This document shows positions 53,765 through 60,026 of a stretch of DNA of 64,000 nt, in pieces (position 1 is the stretch's first letter; the number at the start of each line of letters is the position of its first letter). This stretch comes from Clostridiales bacterium 1_7_47FAA (GTDB lineage Bacteria > Bacillota > Clostridia > Lachnospirales > Lachnospiraceae). The stretch lies in the NCBI GenBank assembly GCA_000155435.1, contig DS990261.1:921987-985986 (forward strand). Direction: 5' to 3'. The position numbers were made by a program, and so were the translations under genes. Below the pieces are notes generated by a model. That model was not told the origin of the DNA and did not search any database. It saw only the letters and a program-made list of their open reading frames with translations.

Positions 53765-54588
53765 GGATGACATGTGATGTATGCATGCACCGGTGCAGCC
53801 TGGAAAACGGACAGACCGGTATCTGCCGGGCCAGAGGGAACCGGGGCAATGGGATTGTCCCCCTGAATTATGGCAGGCTTACATCCATGGCCCTGGATCC
53901 GATTGAGAAAAAGCCCCTGCGCATGTTCTGTCCCGGAAGCCGGATCCTGTCCGTGGGAAGCTTTGGCTGCAATTTAAAATGTCCCTTCTGCCAGAACCAC
54001 GGGATATCCATGGCCGGGGAAAGGGACAGTGAGGTGGTGACGGTGACGCCGGGGCAGCTGGCGGACAGGGCCGCGGACCTCAGGGACAGGGGAAACATCG
54101 GCGTGGCCTACACGTACAATGAGCCGCTGGTGGGATGGGAGTTTGTCCGGGATACGGCCCGCCTTGTCAGGATGGCGGGCATGAAAAATGTAATCGTGAC
54201 CAATGGCAGTGCATCGGACCGGGTGCTGGATGGACTGCTGCCCTATACAGATGCCATGAACATCGACCTGAAAGGATTTACGGACCGCTATTACAGAAAA
54301 CTGGGAGGCAGCCTGGAGGTGGTGAAGCATTTCATAGAACGCGCGGCAGGAGAATGCCACGTGGAGCTGACAACACTGATTGTGCCGGGGGAAAATGATT
54401 CAGAGGCAGAGATAAAGGAACTTGCCGCATGGGTTGCGTCGGTTAATCCGCGGATTCCCCTGCATATAACCAGATTCTTTCCGATGTGGAAGATGACGGA
54501 CCGGGATGCAACGGATATAGGCCGCCTGTATGCGCTGGTGGAGGCGGCACGCGGCAGCCTGGAGTATGTGTTTGCGGGGAATTGCTAG
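53761..54588 (+). CDS. AmmeMemoRadiSam-system radical SAM enzyme
   Basis: A 275-aa radical SAM protein of the PflA-activase-like type. The 4Fe-4S motif is Cys70-x3-Cys74-x2-Cys77 (CNLKCPFCQNHG). An N-terminal extra cysteine set (Cys5, Cys8, Cys12, Cys22 in CDVCMHRCSL...GICRARG) may bind a second cluster. Later motifs are YTYNEPLVGWEFVRDT and MKNVIVTNG...DAMNIDLKGF. It overlaps the MEMO-AMMECR1 gene at ATGA, so the two are coupled and probably work together. The substrate is unknown. Confidence 0.92.
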   Translation: MRMTCDVCMHRCSLENGQTGICRARGNRGNGIVPLNYGRLTSMALDPIEKKPLRMFCPGSRILSVGSFGCNLKCPFCQNHGISMAGERDSEVVTVTPGQLADRAADLRDRGNIGVAYTYNEPLVGWEFVRDTARLVRMAGMKNVIVTNGSASDRVLDGLLPYTDAMNIDLKGFTDRYYRKLGGSLEVVKHFIERAAGECHVELTTLIVPGENDSEAEIKELAAWVASVNPRIPLHITRFFPMWKMTDRDATDIGRLYALVEAARGSLEYVFAGNC

Positions 54589-54590
54589 GG

Positions 54591-54744
54591 CGTGTTTGAA
54601 AATTGCTTTCCGTCAGCTGTGCGTTCCACTTTGTGGGAGATTTGGTCCCGATGAGGGAGGCGTAGCGGGCTACGTTGACCGAATTGGGACCAAATATGCC
54701 GCGAAGTGGGGCCTGCAGACGGCGGGAATGAGTTTTCAAACACG
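54591..54744. repeat. Palindromic intergenic repeat element, copy 1
   Basis: A 154-bp element whose ends CGTGTTTGAAAA and TTTTCAAACACG are perfect inverted repeats. Inside are nested pairs: CCACTT/AAGTGG, ATTTGGTCCC/GGGACCAAAT and a central CGTAG/CTACG. The whole element can fold into one long interrupted hairpin. A second full copy lies at 59708-59900 in opposite orientation, and partial ends lie at 46631 and 59976. It starts three bases after the radical SAM stop codon. Confidence 0.9.
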
Positions 54745-54821
54745 TTCTAGGCGTGCAGATACCGGTAATGGATTTTCTGTCAGGGTCAGGCTCTTCTCAC
54801 AGCAGGTGTCCAGGAAAAATG

Positions 54822-55006
54822 GATTTTTCAACAAATATTAGCAAGGATTCTCCCATCCTCTAAGGTGGTGAGATGAATTGCCAAAAACAAACTTAACGGC
54901 AGTGGTGGGCGGAGAGTAATCGGTATCCCCCACTGCCATGAGGTCAACCACGCATCTACGTAGGATGCAGTCGCACTTCGACAATATACCGGGCGTGGAT
55001 TGAAAC
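54822..55006. other. Structured non-coding element with a CRISPR-repeat-like end
   Basis: This stretch has no supportable gene but clear structure. GGCAGTGG (54898-54905) pairs with CCACTGCC (54930-54937). GCATC/GATGC closes around TACGTAG (54952-54968). The end GCGTGGATTGAAAC (54993-55006) looks like a CRISPR repeat 3' end. A short frame ARILPSSKVVR-stop just before (ending near 54872) could be the tail of a lost transposase or TnpB gene. A TnpB-type guide RNA remnant or a transposon end is my best guess, not a firm call. Confidence 0.4.
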
Positions 55007-55040
55007 AATAGGTTCGGATACCCCTTGTCACGGATGCGCA

Positions 55041-55098
55041 TATAATGATAGTAACGGATGCAAATGCACTGCCGCCTGAAGCCCGGCAGTGCATTTGC
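55041..55098 (+). promoter_or_regulatory. Promoter and 5'-UTR hairpin of the collagen-like gene
   Basis: CATATAAT ends at 55046; it fits a -10 box and also resembles sporulation-sigma -10 elements. Fourteen bases later a perfect 15-bp stem, GCAAATGCACTGCCG (55060-55074) with CGGCAGTGCATTTGC (55084-55098), would form at the mRNA 5' end. No T tract follows it. Confidence 0.5.
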
Positions 55099-55120
55099 TG
55101 TATGCCACAAGGGGGAGAGT

Positions 55121-56305
55121 ATGATGTATTACAATCAAATGGATGGATGTAACTTTGGTGCTCAGGATGACTTAGGGCCCCGGGAATGTGATTGCTGCTG
55201 TTGCCCCGGCCCGGCAGGGCCTATGGGTCCTCAGGGGATACCTGGGCCGGAAGGGCGGCAAGGGGCAACAGGCCCCACGGGTCCCAGGGGGATACCTGGG
55301 CCGGAAGGGCGGCAAGGGGCAACAGGCCCCGCAGGTCCCAGGGGGATACCCGGGCCGGAAGGACGGCAGGGGGAAACAGGCCCCACAGGCCCACAGGGCA
55401 TCCCCGGGCCGGAAGGGCGGCAGGGAGAAACAGGCCCCACAGGCCCACAGGGCATCCCTGGGCCGGAAGGACGGCAGGGGGAAACAGGTCCCACAGGTCC
55501 ACAGGGCATCCCCGGGCCGGAAGGGCGGCAGGGAGAAACAGGCCCTACAGGTCCCATGGGTCTTCAGGGAGTAACCGGACCCCGCGGGGCAACAGGGGAC
55601 ACTGGACCACAGGGGGCAACAGGTGAGGATGGTCCACGGGGAAATACAGGAGCCACTGGCCCTCAGGGAGAAGCTGGCCCAACCGGACCAGCCGGACCCC
55701 AAGGCCCCATGGGTCCCCAGGGGGACCCTGGCCCGGAAGGCGTACAGGGGCTGCGGGGTGCCACCGGTCCTCAGGGGCCAGCCGGCCCCCAGGGAGATGC
55801 AGGGAATACAGGGGCTGCCGGAATACAGGGCCCAACCGGCCCAACCGGGCTGCAGGGACCCACTGGCCCCATGGGTCCGACTGGCCCGACCGAACCATAT
55901 CCCGATGACATATTTGCCTCATTCATTAATTTTGCAGCCCACTTCGTCAATGCGTCGCTGATGCCCATGGGAATCGGGGTGGAGGATGTGACCAACCACA
56001 TTGTGTTGACGGATCCGACCCATATAACGCTGGAACCTGGGTTCTATTCCATCTTTTATGAAGTGTCGGTATTGTATCCGGGGACCACGTTCATGCAGGT
56101 CACTCCGTTCTATAACGGCAGTGCCCATATTGAATACGGGATTTATTTCATGACGGGCCCGGACCGCTCCAGCGCCTTCGGGTCGGTGTCGTTCATTATT
56201 GAGGTGCCGCAGCCCACGGTGTTCACGCTTACCTACAACAGCCCGGTAGACGGAACGGAAGGCACCCTGACCATGGTAATCAGGAAGCTGCGCAGAGAAA
56301 CTTAA
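55121..56305 (+). CDS. Collagen-like repeat protein (BclA-like, probable exosporium/surface protein)
   Basis: A 394-aa protein. A 28-residue N-terminus ends in a CDCCCC cluster. About 76 uninterrupted Gly-X-Y triplets follow (about residues 29-258), rich in GPTGPQ, GPEGRQ and GATG. The first part is made of 18-residue units reading [18 protein letters not shown] or close variants. A globular C-terminus of about 135 residues ([22 protein letters not shown] ... TLTMVIRKL) is predicted to be beta-rich, like the trimerising BclA/C1q-type tip. Such proteins form hair-like nap on spores of bacilli and clostridia. GGGGGAG precedes a double ATG; the second ATG (55124) has the better spacing. No classical signal peptide is present, as in other exosporium proteins. 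Confidence 0.88.
   Translation: MMYYNQMDGCNFGAQDDLGPRECDCCCCPGPAGPMGPQGIPGPEGRQGATGPTGPRGIPGPEGRQGATGPAGPRGIPGPEGRQGETGPTGPQGIPGPEGRQGETGPTGPQGIPGPEGRQGETGPTGPQGIPGPEGRQGETGPTGPMGLQGVTGPRGATGDTGPQGATGEDGPRGNTGATGPQGEAGPTGPAGPQGPMGPQGDPGPEGVQGLRGATGPQGPAGPQGDAGNTGAAGIQGPTGPTGLQGPTGPMGPTGPTEPYPDDIFASFINFAAHFVNASLMPMGIGVEDVTNHIVLTDPTHITLEPGFYSIFYEVSVLYPGTTFMQVTPFYNGSAHIEYGIYFMTGPDRSSAFGSVSFIIEVPQPTVFTLTYNSPVDGTEGTLTMVIRKLRRET
55220..55543 (+). repeat. 54-bp coding tandem repeat in the collagen region
   Basis: About six near-identical 54-bp units each encode an 18-residue Gly-X-Y block ending GIPGPEGRQ. The high nucleotide identity marks recent expansion and probable length variation between strains. 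Confidence 0.85.
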
Positions 56306-56306
56306 A

Positions 56307-56335
56307 TTGACTTTTAAAACAGGCCGTAGTATACT
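56307..56335 (+). promoter_or_regulatory. Promoter of the thiamine-precursor operon
   Basis: TTGACT (56307-56312), 17 bases, then TATACT (56330-56335). Confidence 0.8.
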
Positions 56336-56348
56336 GTAGCAAGAAAAC

Positions 56349-56452
56349 AAAGAGGGGTGCTGGTCTTCAATCCATACCGGCTGAGATGGAACTTCGGTTT
56401 CCGAACCCTGATACCTGATCTGGATAATGCCAGCGTAGGAAGTGCTCAGACC
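56349..56452 (+). ncRNA. TPP riboswitch (THI element)
   Basis: The conserved blocks appear in order: GGGGTGC, CGGCTGAGAT, GAACCCTGATACCTGATC, TGGATAATGCCAGCGTAGGAAG. This is the classic thiamine-pyrophosphate aptamer. A rho-independent terminator follows at 56464-56494, so TPP should switch the downstream transporter off by premature termination. Confidence 0.96.
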
Positions 56453-56463
56453 ATGTCTGTTAT

Positions 56464-56494
56464 ATCCCGCCCGGATTGTCCGGGCGGGATTTTT
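56464..56494 (+). terminator. Riboswitch expression-platform terminator
   Basis: ATCCCGCCCGG pairs with CCGGGCGGGAT around a five-base loop, followed by TTTTT. Confidence 0.93.
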
Positions 56495-56536
56495 ATGACC
56501 GGCACCACGAATAAAAGACGAAGAGGAGAGGTATCC

Positions 56537-56833
56537 ATGAACGCAAGCGTAGCTATTCAGACATTACCGGAGGCAGGGAACAACGAGGAGTTAATCCGTA
56601 TTGTGGATGAGGTGATTGATTACATTAAAAGCACGGGGTTAAACTACTATGTAGGACCTTTTGAGACGGCCATTGAAGGGGATTATGACCAGCTCATGGA
56701 CATTGTAAAGGAATGCCAGCACATTGCAATCAGGGCAGGCGCACCTTCCGTTGCCGCCTACATCAAAGTATCCTACCATCCTGAAGGAGATGTGCTTACC
56801 ATTGAAAAGAAAGTTACAAAACATCACCAGTAA
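56537..56833 (+). CDS. YkoF/MTH1187-type thiamine-binding protein
   Basis: A 98-aa protein with the ferredoxin-like pattern of the thiamine/HMP-binding YkoF domain and the MTH1187 (DUF77) family: ASVAIQTLPEAGNNEELIRIVDEVIDYIKSTGLNYYVGPFETAIEGDYDQLMDIVKECQ. It has one domain, whereas B. subtilis YkoF has two. AGGAGAGGTATCC precedes the ATG. It is the first gene after the TPP riboswitch, and its end overlaps the permease start. It probably binds thiamine or its pyrimidine precursor in the cytoplasm and may help uptake or trapping. Confidence 0.85.
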   Translation: MNASVAIQTLPEAGNNEELIRIVDEVIDYIKSTGLNYYVGPFETAIEGDYDQLMDIVKECQHIAIRAGAPSVAAYIKVSYHPEGDVLTIEKKVTKHHQ

Positions 56834-57575
56834 GATATGGTCGTTTTCAGCAGCGGCATGCATCCTGGCTGTGTGGCAGGCAGCGGTATCCCTCGGCTGC
56901 ATTGAGGGCTTCATGCTGCCTTCCCCCGTCCAGGTCCTGAGGACTTTTATAAGCGAGTTTCCCATACTTATGGACAATGCCGGGATAACCATGGCGGAAG
57001 CAGCCCTGGGGCTGCTGTTTGGAATTGCCACGGGTTTTGCCGCGGCTGTGTTCATGGACCGCTTTGAGCGGGCGTATCAGGCATTTTATCCCATCGTGGT
57101 CCTGACCCAGACCGTACCGGCCGTGGCCATGGCCCCGCTTCTGGTGCTTTGGTTTGGCTATGAGATGACGCCTAAGGTCATATTGATTGTCATTACCACA
57201 TTTTTCCCAATTACGGTGGGGCTGCTCACCGGATTTAAGTCCGCTGACCCGGATGCGGTGAACCTGCTGCGGGCCATGGGGGCGGGGAGGATGCAGATAT
57301 TCCGTTACCTTAAGCTGCCGGGAGCCATGAACCAGTTCTTTTCCAGCCTTAAGATATCGGCAAGCTATGCAGTGGTAGGGGCGGTCATATCAGAGTGGCT
57401 TGGCGGTTTTGGCGGACTGGGCGTGTATATGACAAGGGTAAGGAAGGCGTTTTCATTTGACAAGATGTTTGCGGTCATCTTCCTTATATCGGTCATCAGC
57501 CTGCTGCTTATGCGGGCAGTGGAACTGCTCCAGAAGAAATGCATGCCATGGGACAACGGCGCCAAGGACAGATGA
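56790..57575 (+). CDS. Thiamine-precursor ABC transporter permease (ThiX-like)
   Basis: A permease of about 261 aa with six hydrophobic segments and the SsuC/TauC/ThiX-type coupling loop NLLRAMGAGRMQIFRYLKLPGAM. The start is uncertain: ATG 56790 lies directly after AAGGAG inside the preceding gene, and a TTG at 56802 is an alternative. It terminates in MPWDNGAKDR. The DNA encoding this decapeptide is the first unit of the 35-bp tandem repeat that follows. It acts with the binding protein and ATPase encoded downstream. Confidence 0.88.
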   Translation: MCLPLKRKLQNITSKIWSFSAAACILAVWQAAVSLGCIEGFMLPSPVQVLRTFISEFPILMDNAGITMAEAALGLLFGIATGFAAAVFMDRFERAYQAFYPIVVLTQTVPAVAMAPLLVLWFGYEMTPKVILIVITTFFPITVGLLTGFKSADPDAVNLLRAMGAGRMQIFRYLKLPGAMNQFFSSLKISASYAVVGAVISEWLGGFGGLGVYMTRVRKAFSFDKMFAVIFLISVISLLLMRAVELLQKKCMPWDNGAKDR

Positions 57576-57766
57576 TCATGCCATGGGACAACGGCGCCAA
57601 GGACAGATGATCATGCCATGGGACAACGGCGCCAAGGACAGATGATCATGCCATGGGACAACGGCGCCAAGGACAGATGATCATGCCATGGGACAACGGC
57701 GCCAAGGACAGATGATCATGCCATGGGACAACGGCGCCAGGGACAGATGATTATGCCATGGGACAG
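57543..57766 (+). repeat. 35-bp tandem repeat, six full units plus one partial
   Basis: Units start at 57543, 57578, 57613, 57648, 57683, 57718 and 57753 (partial). Units 1-5 are identical; unit 6 has two changes. Each unit is rich in six-base palindromes (CCATGG, GGCGCC, TGATCA). Each contains an ATG-to-TGA frame of ten codons identical to the permease C-terminus, MPWDNGAKDR. Because 35 is not a multiple of three, the units rotate through all reading frames. Confidence 0.95.
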
Positions 57767-57800
57767 GATGCCTGGACGGGACAGGCAGGAGGAGGAACAG

Positions 57801-58829
57801 ATGAAAAAAACATATACAGTGATTCTGGCAGCGGCATTGCTTGGAATTGCCCTGACCGGGTGCGCGGGAGCATCCGGCAGGAGCAGTCAGGCGGCGGGTG
57901 ACCGGAAGGAACAGTCCCTTAAGGAGATTACCTTTGTACTGGACTGGACGCCCAATACCAACCACACAGGCTTATATGTGGCCCAGGAAAAAGGATATTT
58001 TAAGGATGCCGGGCTTAATGTGACCATGGTGCAGCCACCGGAAAACGGCGCGGAGGTGCTGGCCGCGTCCGGCAAGGCGCAGTTTGCCATGTCCTTTCAG
58101 GACAGCCTGGCGCCTGCGTTTTCAGGCGGAAATAAGCTTCCGGTGACAGCGGTTGCGGCGGTCATCCAGCACAACACATCCGGCATCATTTCCCGGAAGG
58201 GGGAGGGGATGGACAGGCCCAGGGGACTGGAAGGCAGACAGTATGCCACCTGGGACCTTCCCATTGAAAAGGCCACTATCCGGGAGGTTGTGGAAGCGGA
58301 CGGCGGGGATTTTGATAAGGTTAAGCTGATTCCCAGCATGGTTACGGATGAGGTGACTGCCCTTAAGACGAAATCAGTGGACGCCATCTGGATCTTTTAT
58401 GGCTGGGCCGGGGTGAAGACGGAGCTGGAAGGACTGGAAACCGATTATTTTGCATTTGCAGACGTGGATCCCGTATTTGATTTTTACACCCCGGTCATCA
58501 TTGCCAATAATGATTTCCTGGAAAATGAACCCGACACGGCAAAGGCGTTTATGGAAGCAGTGAGCCGGGGATATATGGATGCGGCCAGGGACCCGCAGGC
58601 GGCGGCGGACATCCTTTGCAAGGCGGCGCCTGAGCTGGACCCGGAACTTATAAAGGCAAGCCAGATTTACCTGGCTGATAAGTATCAGGCAGATGCAGCG
58701 CAGTGGGGATACATTTCCCCGGAACGCTGGAACGCATATTATGACTGGCTGTCCAGGAATGGGCTGACGGAGACGCCGATTGAGGAAAATACAGGCTTTT
58801 CCAATGAATATCTGCCAAAGGACGGATGA
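57801..58829 (+). CDS. ThiY/NMT1-type substrate-binding lipoprotein
   Basis: A 342-aa lipoprotein with signal and lipobox LTGC (about residue 19). The NMT1/THI5-like binding domain is clear: TFVLDWTPNTNHTGLYVAQEKGYFKDAGLNV, then PPENGAEVLAASGKAQFAMSFQDSLAPA. ThiY proteins bind formyl-aminopyrimidine or hydroxymethylpyrimidine precursors of thiamine. The TPP riboswitch at the head of the operon supports this. AGGAGGAGGAACAG precedes the ATG at 57801. The 35-bp repeat array separates it from the permease. Confidence 0.93.
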   Translation: MKKTYTVILAAALLGIALTGCAGASGRSSQAAGDRKEQSLKEITFVLDWTPNTNHTGLYVAQEKGYFKDAGLNVTMVQPPENGAEVLAASGKAQFAMSFQDSLAPAFSGGNKLPVTAVAAVIQHNTSGIISRKGEGMDRPRGLEGRQYATWDLPIEKATIREVVEADGGDFDKVKLIPSMVTDEVTALKTKSVDAIWIFYGWAGVKTELEGLETDYFAFADVDPVFDFYTPVIIANNDFLENEPDTAKAFMEAVSRGYMDAARDPQAAADILCKAAPELDPELIKASQIYLADKYQADAAQWGYISPERWNAYYDWLSRNGLTETPIEENTGFSNEYLPKDG

Positions 58830-58899
58830 CGGGAACGGATTTTTAGACACGGCCTGATCCGGATAGAGGGAAGGCGTGGCAAAGGGACGGGAGGAATAC

Positions 58900-59655
58900 A
58901 TGGCACAGCTGAAGGTTGAGGGGGTATCCAAATCCTTTGACGGGGAACCGGTCATCCGGGATATCTCCATTGAACTGCACAAGGGGGAACTGGTATCGCT
59001 GTTAGGCATCAGCGGTGGCGGTAAGACCACCCTGTTCAACATCATTGCAGGCTTAAGCACCCCGGATGAGGGGCGGGTGGTGATGGAAGGGGAGGATATA
59101 ACAGGATGCCCGGGGCGGGTAAGCTATATGCTCCAGAAGGACCTGCTGTTCCCCTTCAGGACCATTGAGGATAACGTGGCCCTTCCCCTGATTATCAAGG
59201 GCGTGAAGAAAAAGGAGGCCAGACAGCAGGCAGGGGAGTATTTTGCAGGATTCGGCCTGGAGGGAACCCAGAAGAAGTATCCGGCCCAGCTCTCAGGCGG
59301 GATGCGCCAGAGGGCGGCGCTTCTTAGGACCTATCTTTTTTCCGGCAGCGTGGCTCTGTTGGATGAGCCCTTCTCCGCCCTGGACATGCTTACCAAACAG
59401 TCGGTCCACAAATGGTATCTGGACGTGATGGAGCAGATCCGCCTTTCCACCCTGTTCATTACCCATGACATTGACGAGGCAGTGCTCCTGTCTGACCGGA
59501 TATACCTGCTGACAGGAAAGCCGGGCACCATAACCGGGGAAATCGTGGTGAAGGAGCCGAAACCAAGGGCAAGGGATTTTCAGGTGACGGACGTGTTCCT
59601 GGATTATAAAAAGACCATATTGAACCATCTGAAGAAGTACTCGGATGAAGTATGA
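58900..59655 (+). CDS. Thiamine-precursor ABC transporter ATPase (ThiZ-like)
   Basis: A 251-aa ATPase of the SsuB/TauB/ThiZ class. It has Walker A GISGGGKTT, signature LSGGMRQRAALLRTYLF, Walker B VALLDEPFSALDM and H-loop ITHDIDEAV. The start is the ATG at 58900 because GGGAGGAATAC precedes it; a GTG at 58876 is weaker. It completes the ThiXYZ-like importer with the permease and lipoprotein. No thiamine biosynthesis genes are in the window, so the operon is for scavenging. Confidence 0.92.
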   Translation: MAQLKVEGVSKSFDGEPVIRDISIELHKGELVSLLGISGGGKTTLFNIIAGLSTPDEGRVVMEGEDITGCPGRVSYMLQKDLLFPFRTIEDNVALPLIIKGVKKKEARQQAGEYFAGFGLEGTQKKYPAQLSGGMRQRAALLRTYLFSGSVALLDEPFSALDMLTKQSVHKWYLDVMEQIRLSTLFITHDIDEAVLLSDRIYLLTGKPGTITGEIVVKEPKPRARDFQVTDVFLDYKKTILNHLKKYSDEV

Positions 59656-59660
59656 CATAA

Positions 59661-59697
59661 AAGGATTCCCATCAGTAATGGCTGGGAATCCTTTTTC
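59661..59697 (+). terminator. Terminator of the thiamine-precursor operon
   Basis: AAGGATTCCCA (59661-59671) pairs with TGGGAATCCTT (59683-59693), followed by TTT. Confidence 0.9.
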
Positions 59698-59707
59698 CGT
59701 ACTGGAG

Positions 59708-59900
59708 CGTGTTTGAAAATTCATTCCCGCCGTCTGCCCTAAGGAATCCACCAGAGGTACCCCCTTAGGACAAAGCACGCCCCACTTCGCGGTATATTTG
59801 GCCCCGATTCAGTCAGCGTAGCCCGCTACGCCTCCATCATCGGGACCAAATCTCCCACAAAGTGGGACGCACAGCCGACGGAAAGCAATTATCAAACACG
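59708..59900. repeat. Palindromic intergenic repeat element, copy 2 (with insertion)
   Basis: This is the reverse-complement relative of the element at 54591-54744, with the same ends and the same nested inverted repeats. It carries about 40 additional bases near its left end (around 59737-59775) that themselves contain CCTAAGG/CCTTAGG. It lies directly after the thiamine operon terminator. Confidence 0.88.
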
Positions 59901-59975
59901 CTCCAGGGGCCTGAAAGAAGATTCTCTGGTTGACGGGGATGCTGAAAAAAGAATATAATGGTACCATAAGTGTTA

Positions 59976-59996
59976 GGGAATGAATTTTCAAACACG
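59976..59996. repeat. Solitary end of the palindromic repeat element
   Basis: GGGAATGAATTTTCAAACAC and the next base match the end of copies 1 and 2. The rest of the element is missing. Confidence 0.65.
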
Positions 59997-60026
59997 CCCT
60001 GGCAGATTAGGGAAAAGAGGTTGTGC

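Noticed and set aside
54970-55006. Possible CRISPR array
   Set aside because: Only one CRISPR-repeat-like sequence is present, with no second repeat, spacers or cas genes nearby.
55172-55702. Long minus-strand and alternative-frame frames over the collagen-like gene
   Set aside because: They arise from the GC-rich Gly-X-Y repeat, have no ribosome sites and only mirror its periodicity.
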